Assembly (NCBI GenBank): GCA_034008185.1
Contig: CM067086.1
Coordinates: 65,456,286 to 65,520,285, forward strand
Direction of reading: 5' to 3'
Length of the DNA: 64,000 nt
Source: Gorsachius magnificus
Taxonomy: Eukaryota > Chordata > Aves > Pelecaniformes > Ardeidae
The stretch's first letter is position 1. Every line of letters begins with the position of its first letter. The position numbers were made by a program, and so were the translations under genes. Below the pieces are notes generated by a model. The model did not search any database and was not told where the DNA came from. It saw only the letters and a program-made list of their open reading frames with translations. This document shows, in pieces, positions 31,095 through 44,110 of the stretch.

Positions 31095-31648
31095 TGTCGT
31101 GGTTTAACCCGGCTGGCAACTCAGCACCACGCAGCCGCTCGCTCACTCCCCCCCCTCCCTCAGTGGGATGGGGGAGAGAATCGGGAAAGGGAAAAAAGGT
31201 TAGAGCCGAGGGCTGAGATAAAGACAGTTTAATAAGAGAAAATAATAATAATAGTAATAATGAGAATGATAACAAAATATACAGAATATACAAAACGAAT
31301 GATGCACAATGCAATTGCTCACCACCCGCCGACCGATGCCCAGCCCGTCCCGAGCAGCGATCAGTACCCGAGCGACCGACCGACCCACCAACCCCCCCGA
31401 GCATGACGTTCTATGGTATGGAATAGCTCTTTGGACAGTTTGGGTCCTAGCTGTGCTGTACTCCCAGCTTGTTATGCACCTGGCCGAGCAGGAGAAGCTC
31501 AAAAAGTCCTTGAGCAGTCTGAGCACTGCTTGGCAACAACTAAAAACATCAGCGTGTTATCAACATTCTTCTGGTACTAAATCCAAAGCACAGCACTATG
31601 CTAGCTTCTGTGAAGAAAATTAACTCTATCCCAGCCGAAACCAGGACA
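31095..31648 (-). mobile_element. Solo LTR, avian ERVL-like family, minus orientation
   Basis: A 554-bp LTR bounded by TG...CA and a perfect 5-bp target duplication TTGGG (31090-31094 and 31649-31653). Read on the minus strand it begins TGTCCTGGTTTCGGCTGGGA and ends GGTTAAACCACGACA, with an ATTAAA signal at about 31228-31233. No internal retroviral sequence adjoins, so it arose by LTR-LTR recombination. Compared with the copy at 45183, the promoter region just after CGTCATGCTC lacks the TATATAAG box. It includes an AAT-rich microsatellite at about 31240-31270. The 5-bp duplication fits class III (ERVL) endogenous retroviruses. The family name is not assigned. Confidence 0.93.
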
Positions 31649-31653
31649 TTGGG

Positions 31654-34600
31654 AACTGATGGAGCTCCAGGGTCAGTTCAGAAATCTGTGTTCTCCCTTG
31701 AGGTAGTTGTGTTAGTCTCATTCTGGTAAGGTTATAGTAGGAACCTTTTCTCCTCCAAGCAATTCTGCAGAGAGGAGGCTACCGGCCAGGACTGTGATGT
31801 GTTGATACATGGCCAAAATTAACTTGTAAAGATGCTGAACAACAGCAGGTAGTGTAGAACAGCAGGAGAGAAAGTGATCTAAGATGCACTTCAGTCAAGG
31901 AATCCCTTCTTTTCATCAATAGACTGCTCCACAAAGAAGAGGTTCATGTCCCATCACATCTCTGGATGCATATAGCCCTGTCCACTCCTGCAGTTGTGAG
32001 TTAGAGCTGCTGCAACTTTGAAGTCTGGGGAGACAATGCTGCTAAACCTTCAAGAGAAAGGGCTTGCAAGGGACTCCCATTTTCCCAATATACAAGCTGC
32101 CCTGCTGACATGAGGTCTGGTTAGAGGTGTGTCAGCATGCAGAACATGCCATTTCTGGGATAGTTTGTGTTACCTGGAGAGCTCTAATGTAATAAATCCA
32201 AATTTTGGAGGAGAGAGGGCTGCAGGGTTAGCCCATGGGCAGGATTTTGAGTTTGTTAGGCTGAGCGGACTGCTTTGCTTTTCCTAGGCTGACTAGGGGC
32301 AGATCTCTGGCTCAGCCATCTTAGTCCTCACTCCAGTGGGGGACAGTCCTAGAGATGGTATTTTTATTACACAGGAACAAAACACAGTAATTTTTCTTTT
32401 ATGTTCTCAGTAACGGCTGAACCATTTAAACGTAAGTCTCCCATAAAATTCAGCTTGGGACAGTGAGATTCTCCATAGCTTCAGAAAACAAGCTTTTGCC
32501 AAACCTCACCTGTGTTTCCTCTGGTATGCTGGTGGCTGAGAGGAGTATGTCCAAGCTCAGCAGCTACATATCTGTGGGTGGCAGCAGCATCCCCACAGCT
32601 CAGAGGGACCTCTGCCCTTTGTGTGTGCTCTTCCAAGCAAAGCTCCTGAACGTGTTCCTTCCACTTATTTCAAGGCCTTGTACAGGTCCTGCCGTTGTTC
32701 TCCTTAGAGGTCAGGAAGCACAAAACCAGAATCAAGATATTTTGGCTCCATCTCCATTTCCTGTAGAAGGCCAGGCTAGGAAACAGATTAAATGGATTAC
32801 ATTAAATCCCGATTAAATCCTGGCGTATACCCAGACCTGACTTGCCCATTCACATTGCCAGTTGCTCAGTGCCCATGTGACCAGAGCATTGCATGAGCGG
32901 TCCATGTTCAAGCTAGCTGTCTTGTGGAAGATGTTGTAGAAAGGACCCCAAATTCAATTTATATGCTGGACTGCAGCTGTGGGACATCACCATGAGGAGA
33001 CCATGGCCCAACAGCAGAAGACCAGATGAGAGAAGCACACTCTGCCCAAGCTTTCTACATCACAAATAAGGGCACAACTGAGCACATGTTAGAAAACAAC
33101 CTGAACCCAGGTCTTTTCTTCCTGGTGTGCCCCAAAGCCTGCTTCAAGCTCACATCTGGACATCAGCTGGTAACCTTATAGGGTGTCCATAAGATGATCT
33201 GCAGTATGGGCCCAGGTTCAAATACAACCTAGATCTCCCTTCACAGGTGCTATCAGAGCTTTTCCTGCTGTAGCTGAAGCAGAGGGACTCACCAGTTTCT
33301 GTACATCAGGCCCTCAAGAGTTAGAAAACACCAGCACAAAACTTCAGTATTCCCCTCTAGGGCATGAGTGTTACAACACCCTTTACCCAAATGCCTATGG
33401 TTGGATTTTGTTATTTTTTTTTTCCACAGGTCATGCCTCACTTGATGCCAAGCATGGATGGTGATTTGGAAATGAATCAGGGAACATTTTCATCATCAAA
33501 AAGAGCTGATGAAGATTCTGGAGGCTTTAAGGTGACTGAGATGAGGGGCTTCAGACTGTGCAAATGAAAGGGGGGGACAAAGGCAGAGTCCCAGTAAATT
33601 GTCATGTGAACAAGGCTTCCCAGGGAGGGGAGTGGGACTCTTGGACTGGTCCCATTAAGACAGAAAACTTCCAATCTGGCACTGCCTAATCTCAGATTTG
33701 AGGTAGAGTGATCTTACCCTGAGCATCTTTTTAACATCATGACGATCACATGAAAACAACATTTAACATAAAGCAAGAGGCCAAGGTCTTTGCAGAATGT
33801 AATGATGTTTCCTAAACCTGTTATTGCAAGGGTGGATAAAAAGAGATGATATGTACTTAGGGCAGTTCTTGAGACCTTCAAAACCTTCATGTTACATTAA
33901 CTGAAGGGGAACAGTTTCTACAGCCTCATCCTCCCCTCTCTTGCATCTGAGAGCCCAGGACAAGTGACTACAGTGTTACGTGGTCAGTAGTCACTACGAA
34001 GTCTGCTTTTACGTTAATGCAGCTGATGTTGCCACCGCTTATAGTTTAGAAGCCTCAGTGTTCTCCTCCTCTGTTTTCTGTGGCCTGGTATTTTCAGGCT
34101 CTGCACAAGTCAGAATGAGAAAAATGCATCTCATTTTTCAAAGGCCAGAACTGCTGGTGCAGAAAATAGCTAAGTGCTAGGGACTGAGCTCTGCTTCTGC
34201 CTTCATTGGGATAAATCCAGCATCCCTCACTGCCTTCAGCTGATTTACTCCCTGTTTGGTGTAAGCGAATGCAGAATTTGCCTCTTGCTGGTTTTCGATG
34301 GCATTAAGGCCTTTAAAGAAAATCCTACAAAAATATTTAGGTGCAAACAAAATCTCCTGCTATCCACAAATCTGTCTGAACTTACACTGAGAAAGGAATC
34401 GCAGAGGAACTGAAGCCTCTTGCAGAAGACGAGGGACTCTCTAGCAGGGTCAGCTGTGCATATATTTACACATTATATTAGCAGGAAAAAAGACAAAATG
34501 GGTGCATCATGACCCAAGGTGGTCCAAATGTTCTGTGCTATCATTACTGCTGGGGTCAAAGGCATTGCTGGTTGGTGACTTGATAAGCACGATGAGCTAA

Positions 34601-37600
34601 CAAGCGACAGCTTAATCAGCACAGATTATTCTTCTGCAATATATGAGGTAATTACACCCTTTTTTTTCCTGATTTTTAGGAACCTTGTGGTTTTTTTCAC
34701 TCATAAATGTGAGATAATGCCGTACAACTTGACCTTCCCAAAGCAAGCTTTTGCAGAAAGGAGTGTAATATCACCAGTTGTTCATGAATATTGCTGTCGG
34801 CTTATCTAGACTGGTTTTTTGTCCACTGCAGCTGACCGACTGGGAAGAACACCAGGAAAACTGCCAGAAAAACCTTTAAAATTAATTTAATTTTTGTACA
34901 CATGGATAAAACCCATCGGGTTCTGACTTTAGGGCATCACTCCTGTTATTTTCTGAGAGACACCCAGGGCAGGATGGAGGTATCTGTAGGGTCTCATCTT
35001 GCCTCTTCCCAGGAAGGACTCAGCTCCACAGCACTTCTAGGGAAGGAAGCTCTCCACTAAACACCGTAAACCTTGTGCATAACCCATTCCTTCCCCTACC
35101 CTGGCCAAAATCACACCTCAGGATGCTGCCAGTGAGGCCCCCCGAAACAGCCGTTCCGCCTAGAGGCTGGAGACAGAGATGCTGCTCAGACAGCCCCTCA
35201 GTGTTAGAAGGGGCCATAGGAGAGCAGGAGGATGGCAGGACAGTCTGCAGACTCCAGGGTGGCCGCCTTGAATCGCCACGTTAGTCCTGCAGTCCAGACA
35301 AGATGTGTCAGAAGTCCAGATTGGAGGGTGGGGGATATCCTGTCTCCCACCTCCTTTGGCTCACTTGAACTTCTCCCATCTTGGGCCGGCTGGAATTAAA
35401 ATAAAGAGTCAGGACCGTGCGCTGCCAAATTCCCTTGGTTGCGGTCAATAGGAATGGCTTCCCATCTCCGCCCCTCGCTCATTTGTTTGTGCCTGTAATA
35501 ACTGGATTTCCCAGCTGGTCTCCCAGCCCAGGACCTGCTTAACTCCAGTGAGCAAACACGGGTAGGGGAATTCGGTCCAAGCAGGCAGGTGCAGTGGCTG
35601 GATAGCTTGTGGATTTCCCTTCTGCTGCGAAACAACAGTTACTGCACATATGTTGCAAAGATAAGCATTGTTTGCCGTCAGTAGAGGAAAAGCCAGAGGC
35701 TCACCACAATTCGGGAGCCTTGCTGTCAAAGCGATGCGAGAGTGAAAGGTGTGTGTGAAAACAAGGGAGGATGCTCTCTTAGCAGCCGAGGAATAAAAGA
35801 CAAAGCATTTTGGCTTTGGCTTCATGCAAACAGGGAGCACATCTACCCCAGAGATAGCAGGTGCAGAGTTACCTCTGTGTCCAGCACTGACTGGAGCGTT
35901 TCTGGAGTGTTAGGCTCAGGTTAGGCCTCCCAAGGAGACTTGTTAAAACATAGGAGAGGTCTAAAAATTGCTGTAAGCACCAGTAGGGGTGCAAAAAACC
36001 CCTTCACAGTTCCATTTAGCAATCCACAGCTTAGCAGAGAGGAGGGTAGGCGGTAACTTGACCGTGGTCTGTAAGTACCCCATGAGGAGATTTCTGACAC
36101 TGGAAGGCTGATTAATTGAGCAGACAAAGGCAAAATGAGCCTGAAGTGCTAAAGGCTGCAATTAGCTAAACTACACCTACAAGTAAGGTGAGTGGTCCTG
36201 AGTGAAGGGAATTAAACGCTGGAGAAATTTGCCTGGGGTGGCAGGTCCTAGTTCAGTCCTCTATGAGATGGCCACACACACCACTTTCTCCTCTTGATGT
36301 TCCCTGTTTCTTTTCTAGCTCCCTTTTGTCTTTTCCAGGGGATACAAGGGACGTTAGGGCTTGAGATGACTTAAATGTCCCTCAAACCATGCGTGGAGAT
36401 AGAGACAATAACAAACAGCCCAACACAAGGTCCAGGCCAGCGGGGTTCAGTGTTTACCCACCAGGATACTCCAATTCCCAGACCAGAAGACTTGGCTTTC
36501 CACTAACGCATTTGCTTTAGGGATGGAGACTCCAGGTTTCTTCCCCTGTCCCATTTCACTGTTTCTGAAGGACTAAGACAGGCAGGGTGGTCCAGCCCCA
36601 TATATAACAGATGGTCTGTATGTATGACCAGTGCCACCAGCAGCACTGGCCTTATTCCACCCCATAAAGCAGCATCCATTCCTGAGGTCCATGGAGCTCC
36701 AGGAGGCCAAGGCTGGGAGGAGAATAAGACCTCCTGTTTCTAACAGCCTCTAATCCCTGCCCTCCATAATCAGTTTTAAAATGGCCATCAAATCTTCCCT
36801 CTGCCTCTAATTGAAAAAGTGATGTCAGCGGTAATCTGCTGCCCCAATTTATCTCCATGTATTTGGGCAGTTTGGGCTAATGCATTGTTTTGTAAACATA
36901 TGTTTTAATGCAGCCATGCATGTACACACACAAAGAGAAAGCTCTGAACGCGTTGCACTAGTTACGGAGACTAATGCCTTAAATATTACTTTTAATACTA
37001 ATGTCAGATTATTAAAAACATAATCCATTCTCCTGATTGGACCTAATGTAAGCAGGAGGATAAGAGGGCTTCTATCCATGCATTAACACATTTCATGGAG
37101 TGTAAAGCCACTTTCTTCCTCTTAAAACATAAGGTCAGGAACTAATAGAATCGGTATTTCAAGTGGGTTTTTTTAAAACATATTACATAGAAAGTTTAGT
37201 GAAAGTTAATCTGTCGATAAGTGTCGGCTGGAGCTGTGTGGGTAAACAAGAAATAAATGTAATTCACATGCAATTTTTTTCCTGTTAAAAACCTATCTGT
37301 GCACTTTAAAACATTTATGTTTAAATAGAACAGAGACCAGCACTAAGAAGCACTCAGCCCAAAGCAGCTTTATGTAAATGTGTCGTAAGGGACGAAAATA
37401 AAGTAAGCTACCCAAATCTCCCAAAGATAAAGGGAGAAGGGCTCTGACCCCATCTGAATTCTCCCCTCATCCTGACCACGTGCCAGTCCTGGGCTTCATT
37501 CCCTTTCCCCCTTCTCATGCACCTCTCCATGGCAGTGTTCCCCATCTCCCTCCAGGCTCCCCCACACATCTGCTTTGTGCCTGGATGGTGCCGGGGCTCG

Positions 37601-39004
37601 GGGATGGTTTGGCAGTGGCGGGGCAGCGTTCTTGGCACCCCGGTCCCGGCCAGCAGGTCTGTCACCTCTCCATCACACTCAGCCTCTGCCAGCCTCCTCC
37701 TTGCCAACCGCAGGACCTCCTCAGCCACATGTTCCCACTGTGGCAGGCTGGGTTGTTTCCAAAACCAGCCCCCTTCTCCCATTTCCTTTGCCTAACCTCT
37801 GGAGAGCAATTTGGAAAGCTGCAACTCATTTAATGGCTTATCTGGGGTTTTTGGGGGGGCTGGCAGGTGATTCAGAAAACAGGCTTTGGAGCGCAGAGCC
37901 AGGGTGACGGTCCTCCCTGGGGGAAGGCTCGCAGCTAGCTGCACAGCTCTGCCTCCTCCTTGCTCCAGCAGCCCATCCTGTGGGCCACTCCACCACCACC
38001 CTCTTTAAAACAGGAACCATCTGGTTCCCCTAAAATGGAACTAGGAGTTGCTGCGGGGGTGCCGGCTGCCAAGGGAGGGAGACAAGAGGGCAGCAGGAGA
38101 AGCAGGAGGTGGGAGCTTGTGCTGGCAGGCACTGGGACTTGGCCCCTGTGCTCCCAGCCACATGCCAGAGATTTAAGCTTCATAAACAAGCTCCAGCCAC
38201 TAGAAAGAGATTGATGACATATGGATTTCATACATTCAGCAAATGAAAGAAAAGCTCTCTATGGCTGCATGGGATTAGCAGAATTTATGTGCTGTTCCTT
38301 ATAGCAAGGGTCCCGGAGGAGGGCTGCATCGCTGAGATGACAGTGAGGGTGTGCGTTCAAATCTTTGCACCATCACTACAAGTCACTTAGGGTCATACTT
38401 ATCTCAGTGGTGGTGGAGAGGGCTGACACCCTCCGAGAGCCGGGCGGGAGGTGTAGGGAGGGAATTGCGTGGCTGGGGCCACCACCCATAGGGAAGCAAT
38501 AGGGATGGGGACCTGGAGGGAATTGAGGTCCAAGTGGGTCCAGACCCTCCCTATAATGGAGGCAAGCAGTTCCAAAATGAAGGTGGTGCCTTGTGAGGAA
38601 AGGCAAAGTGTGTGCTTGTGTGGCTGCAAACTGTGTTGGAACTCAGGATTTGGGGGGGGGGTGTCCCTGTCTCTCTTTTTTAGGATCCTGCTGTGCCATC
38701 CCTACACAACATTATGCAAAACCACAGTGAGGCAGCTCTCCATGAACGGGGATGGGGCCAGAAGCTGTGTGGCTACAGCAAAGGGGATGAAGGTCCACCC
38801 AGGCTGGCACAGCCTCCTTCATTCAGCGTTTAAATACACTGCATGGAGCCTAGAGAAGAAATAGCAGTGCAAAGTATTGGAGGAAGGGACAGGGAGATAA
38901 GAATAAGAGTCCAAATTTTGGCTTCTGTCCAGTTCCAGGAAAATGTGGAACAAAATGATTTGGCATTTCCCACCCTGTCATACAATTTAGGCAACAATTG
39001 CCGT
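31654..39004. other. Intergenic stretch, 7.3 kb
   Basis: Mostly unique sequence without recognised transposons or RNA genes. One exon-like segment is listed separately at 33430. The part at about 36880-37300 is AT-rich and unique with TAATCC and TAAT cores and may be regulatory. Confidence 0.5.
33430..33531 (+). other. Unassigned exon-like segment
   Basis: A 102-bp open segment of 34 codons, phase 0, preceded by a strong pyrimidine tract and TTTCCACAG (acceptor ending 33429) and followed by AAG/GTGACT. It reads VMPHLMPSMDGDLEMNQGTF then SSSKRADEDSGGFK. The splice context is good. The peptide is hydrophilic and Ser/Asp-rich and not recognised. No neighbouring exon was identified, so chance remains likely. 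Confidence 0.2.
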
Positions 39005-39406
39005 AATCATAGAATCATTTAGGTTGGAAAAGACCTTTAAGATCATCAAGTCCAACCGTTCCCCTAACCCTGCCATCCCACCACTAAACCCTGGCCCTAA
39101 GCACCTCGTCTGCCTGGCTTTTAAGTACCCCCAGGGATGGGGACTCGACCCCTTCCCTGGGCAGCCAGTTCCAATGCTTGACAACCCTTTCGGTGAGGGA
39201 ATTTTTCCTAATATCCAATCTAAACCTGCCCTGGCACAACTTGAGGCCGTTTCCCCTAGTCCTATCACTCGTTACCTGGGAGAAGAGGGCGATAAGGTCT
39301 CCCGTCAACCTCCTCTTCTCCAGGCTGAACACCCCCAGGTCCCTCAGCTGCTCCCCATCAGCCTTGGGCTCCAGACCCCTCACCAGCTTCCTTGCCCTTC
39401 TTTGGT
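39005..39406 (-). mobile_element. CR1 LINE fragment
   Basis: The 3' tail ATCATAGAATCATTTAGG at the left is followed by the TTGGAAAAGACC block, the 3' UTR and the ORF2 C-terminus. It is 5'-truncated near CTTCCTTGCCCTTC. Intergenic, and close in sequence to the intron 3 copies. Confidence 0.93.
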
Positions 39407-40859
39407 ATGGAAATAAGTTGCTGATGCTGCTTTCAACGCAGCAACCTTGGGCTGCTACAAGTCCTTTGGCCAACTACTCTAGTACCAACAAAATCAAACA
39501 GCAGGACCTTTTCACTTAAGAGGTTCAGTTTCCAGAAAAAAAACCTTTTACCTTCAGATATCCTCAGGACATGACTGTTAACCCTGTCAAACATCGTGCA
39601 CCAGTTCATGAGCAAAGTCTCTAAAGAAGGAAGAAGAAAAAGGAAAAGAAAAAGCTAGGACTTGGATAGTGAGCCCCATCGCATGGCTGTGTTATTTTGG
39701 TAAAATGATAAAACAACGCTTTGAACCAAATGAAAGTTGGTTTGTGAGTCTGATGGCGGTACAGAGCAGGAGGGAGCTGCTATCTAAACCCCTTATGTGG
39801 CTTGTGTCCTTAGCAGAAGCTGAGCACGCCTCGGGGGATCAAAAATCCCTACAAATGGGAATTCCTTGCCATCTGTAAGGCTATGATTTTGTCATGGCAG
39901 CCACAGGAGCCATGAATTTGAATTAACTCCATGAAATCTTACAAATGGATGGAGAAATACCTCTAATTCGGCAGAGTCTTTCTTTCATTTCCAAAAGATG
40001 GTGTCGTGCCATGAGCTGGTGGCAATTCAAATCAGAGGAGATATCGCTCAGCAGGGAATTAGCTCTTGTAGCTGCGCCTGTGTCCAAGACATGCAGCTGA
40101 GCGGGGATGTGGAAGGAGTGGGGGAATGCGACCAAGGTCAGAAGGAGATGTGGAAAATTTGAGCAAGAGCTTGCCTTGGGCAGAGCAATGCTTCGGCAAT
40201 GGCAGATGGGTGATGGTGCTGGCTCTTAGCACCAATTAAAGAGAAAACAGAAATCGGAGCTCACGAAGGGGCCGTGGCTGGTCTGGCATTGCCAGCTGGG
40301 CAGCGTCACTGGTCACACCGCTGTGTGCTTTTCTGTATTTGAAAATTTACCCCGTTTGGCCAAATTCAGAGACTTCATGGGCACAATTTCCAATTAACTA
40401 CTCGAAACCCTCTTGTACCTTGGTGCTAATGAAGCGATGGCATTCCAGCTGTGGCCACTGCCCTCCAAGATGTTGGTTGGTCATCGTCAGCAGCGCTCTG
40501 GTGAGATAGTGATGGGTATGCACTCACGGACAGCAGCTCCAGCTCAGGGTCACACCTCCACCAGCTTCTCTGCTGAGCAAATCACCACTTCCTCGCACTG
40601 TTATTGAAGGAGGTAGCTGTCTGTCTGTGCGCATCTGTGTGGCTCAGGCAGGTTCATGACAGATACTTTACTGTTTATAAGCACCTTTAAGCCAAGTTCC
40701 CTTATCTGGTATCATTCCAGGGACTTTTCCTCCTTCTATCTCCTCTATGACTTAAGCTAAAATTTACTGCTCTGAATCTGTAGTTGCATCATCTGCTGGA
40801 AAACCCCTCTCCTTTACATTTAAGTGTCTCTTAAGCAGCATCACCAGTGTGGCAAGCAA
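39407..40859. other. Intergenic stretch
   Basis: Unique sequence. No gene, RNA or transposon recognised. Confidence 0.5.
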
Positions 40860-41358
40860 TTCATAGAATCATAGAATCATAGAATGTTTTGGGTTGGAAG
40901 GGACCCCTAGAGGTCATCTAGTCCAACCCCCCTGCAGTGAGCAGGGACACCTTTAACCAGATCAGGTTGCTCAGAGCCCCATTCAACCTGTCCTTGAATG
41001 TTTCCAGGGATGGGGCCTCCACTGCCTCTCTGGGCAACCGGTTCCAGTGTTTCACCACCCTCATTGTAAAGAATTTCCTCCTTATATCCAGTCTAAACCT
41101 ACCCTGGTTTAGTTTAAAACCATTACCCCTGTCCTGTCACAGCTGGCCCTACTAAAAAGATTTTCCCCATCTTTCCTATAGGCCCCCTTTAAGTACTGAA
41201 AGGCCGTAATCAGGTCTCCCCGCAGCCTTCTCTTCTCCAGGCTGAACAACCCCAACACTCTCAGCCTGTCTTCATAGGAGAGGTGCTCCAGCCCTCGGAT
41301 CATTTTAGTAGCCCTCCTCTGGACCTGCTCCAACAGTTCCATGTCCTTCTTGTGCTGT
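40860..41358 (-). mobile_element. CR1 LINE fragment, same subfamily as the RPS8-linked copy
   Basis: Three copies of the tail octamer (TCATAGAA) at the left, then GTTTTGGGTTGGAAGGGACC, CCTAGAGGTCATCTAGTCC and the block with ACCAGATCAGGTTGCTCAG. The wording is the reverse complement of the CR1 part at 55466-55743, which shows the RPS8-linked piece is an ordinary member of this subfamily. It is 5'-truncated near TGTCCTTCTTGTGCTG. Confidence 0.94.
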
Positions 41359-41434
41359 GGGTTTCATTTTCACTTGGCCTCTTTGCTGGGATTCCTGGCA
41401 CCAGAGATAATGTCACAACCTCTGTGTCCCCCTG

Positions 41435-42030
41435 ATCACAGAATCACAGAATGGCAGGGGTTGGAAGGGCCCTCCGGAGACCACCCAGTCCAACCCCCTG
41501 CTCAAGCAGGGTCACCTAGAGCAGGTTGCACAGGACATCGTCCAGGCAGGGTTTGAATATCTCCAGAGAAGGAGACTCCACAGCCCCCCTGGGCAGCCTG
41601 TGCCAGGGTTCTGTCACCCTCAAAGTCAAGAAGTTTTTCCTCATGTTCAACTGAAACCTCTTATGTTTCAGTTTGTGTCCATTGCCCCTTGTCCTGTCAC
41701 TGAGCACCACTGAGAAGAGTCTGGCTCCATCCTTGTGACACCCACCCTTAAGATATTTGTATTTACGAGATCCCCTCTCAGTCTTCTCCAGGCTGAACAA
41801 GCCCAGCTCCCTCAGCCTTTCCTCATAGCGGAGATGCTCCAGTTCCCTCATCATCTTTGTTGCCCTCCTCTGGACTCTCTCTAGGAATTCCTTATCCTTC
41901 TTGAACTGGGGAGCCCAGAACTGGACCCAGTGCTCCAGGTGGGGTCTCACCAGGGCAGAGTAGAGGGGGAAGAGAACCTCCCTCGCCCTGCTGGCCATGC
42001 TTCTCTTAATGTGCCCCAGGATGCCATTTT
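41435..42030 (-). mobile_element. CR1 LINE fragment, third subfamily
   Basis: Begins with ATCACAGAATCACAGAATGG and GGCAGGGGTTGGAAGGGCCC, then the ORF2 C-terminus (frame from about 42118 down to 41516). The frame shows [16 protein letters not shown] and [12 protein letters not shown], both typical of CR1 RT C-termini, with a small deletion round [10 protein letters not shown]. The element breaks off near AGGATGCCATTT. It lies only about 76 bp from the previous CR1 in the same orientation. Confidence 0.92.
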
Positions 42031-42966
42031 TCTGATCCTTCAGCAAGATCTCCCCTATTCCCACACAGCCCCAGTGGAGCATAGATTTCCCATAGGGGAG
42101 CAGGATGAGGGCAGACAACAGCTTTACGTCTCATATTTCTTTCAGCAAGAGCTTCACAGCAAAGGCATGAAGCGGGGTCATGGTGGACTTGTCATTCTCA
42201 CAATAAAGCATCCCATCCCTAGGCGGGCAGAGTGGGGCTAGGCTGGTGGTGAGATGCCCCAAAGGAACATATTGCCCATCTGAAGGGAAAGTAAGGGGTT
42301 AAATTATGATGGATAAAACTATGCCTGGCTCCTGGGCAGCCAAGGGCACAGGAGTGGGTGTGCATAAGGGAAAACTCAGCACTTGGCCCTTCTGGGAAGA
42401 CCAGCAACAGCTTGGCCATGCCTGAGCCCTTTAATCCACACCATTTTAATTTACAGACCAAACAGAGGAACTGATTAAAATATGTTTTCATTGCAGTGTA
42501 GGTAAGTGCATTGAAATATTACCCTCTTACTCCAGGACCAGCTCTTGAATTCCTCAGTTTGTGTTTAGCCTTTCTTTGCTTGCCTCTGGTTCAGTTTGGC
42601 TTCCTGGCTGTTTCATCCATTAACACATATAATCATGTAAAGACTTGGCTAAAGCATTAATCAGAGTAGCCTGATGGAAACAGTGACTGATGGATGGATG
42701 ACCCACAGGAGGCCAAGGTGGTGGCAGAGGACAAACTGACCCATGAACGGCCAGGAGGGATAGAGAGGAAGGGAGATCCCTCTGCCAAGGGCAGGGTGAC
42801 CCTGTGCCCTGTGCGAGGAGGTGGGTGCAAGATAATACATCTTTGTTTTGACCTCTGTATAAAAGGAGAGTCAGGAACCGTGCAAGCCTTGTACTGACCC
42901 GGCAGGGTTTGCTTGTCCTTGTGCAGAAGATGTGTTAACACCTTGTCCTGTGGGTCAGTAGCGTAC

Positions 42967-43064
42967 CAGGACCAGGTCCAGGGAGGCTGGCTACATCACT
43001 GCCATCCACTGAGCCAGGATCAGGTCCAGGGAGGCTGGCTACATCGCTGCCATCCCACTGAGCC
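42967..43064. repeat. 48-bp tandem duplication, two copies
   Basis: Two adjacent copies at 48-bp period share CAGGTCCAGGGAGGCTGGCT and differ at about three positions. A small recent segmental tandem duplication. Confidence 0.92.
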
Positions 43065-43899
43065 TTTGGCCGGTATTTAGGAGGCACGACTTGCATTGGG
43101 CTCTCTGGACAGTTCATTCACCAGCCTGGAGGTCTCCGAGGTTGGAACCACTAGGACCTACCACAGAGGCAGCCCTGTGGCTGCAGGTACCTTCCAGGAG
43201 CATGGCAGTGGCCTCAGCCACTGCATTGTACCCAGGGCAAATTCACCCTTTGCTTGTGGTCCTTCAGAAGTGTCCTCACCATATTGCTCTCCTTCCATGA
43301 CCATGGCTTCCTCCAGCAGACACCTAGATCCTACCAGCTTTCATGACCCAACTCCCTAACTTCTCTGCCCTGCTTGGAAGGTCTTCCCCATCTGCCCCTA
43401 CCATGTGGGAGTGAAAAGAAGAGAAGCAAAGACACTACCTATGATAGGAGGCAATTTTTGAAGGCTGTCAGGTGGGACAGAAGGTGGACGTTGCATTAAG
43501 GAGTGGTCTGTGTGACCATAACACAACAAAACTATGGCAACTCGTTTGCCCGTGGCATAGGGAAAGAGGCAGCTCATTTATCAAGCATGGGAGCAGCACG
43601 CAGGATGATACGAGGCAGAGGCTAAAAATCACCTGCAAACACAAGCAGCTGAGGTTTAAAACATTAACAAATTTGGCAATATCTCCTGTTTAGCAGATCA
43701 ATGAGTATTGAAAGAAAATGGGGCCAGAAGCTAATTACGTGGTAATATTTCTATTTGCACATTTGACTGGAAGGCAAAGTGGAGAGTGTAGCGAATGTAT
43801 CTCCCCAACTGACGGGAATATTAAGTTTTCTGTTGTTTTGCTACCACGGCTACCTTTCTCAGCATGCATTCTGTCCTAGTTCCTATTAAGGTGAGAGCA

Positions 43900-44110
43900 G
43901 AATCCAACTCATTAATTGTCTGCATTTTAGATATGATAAGAATTTAGTGGTTGGTGTTAATTAAACCACAAAACAACTCCTCTTGCTGCGGTGTGCATTC
44001 CAAGTTGGAGCAATTAATTCACTCACTTAAACTGATCAAGATTTAATTACCATTACTCTGCGCAATTACTCCATAATTAAAGTAATTTGGTTCATTCCAC
44101 TTGCTGACAG
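43900..44110. promoter_or_regulatory. TAAT-rich candidate enhancer
   Basis: At least seven TAATT/AATTA cores in 200 bp (for example GGTGTTAATTAAACCACAAA, AGCAATTAATTCACTC, CCATAATTAAAGTAATTTGG), plus a RUNX-type AACCACA. The spacing and lack of repeats resemble homeodomain-bound conserved elements. Function is inferred. Confidence 0.35.
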
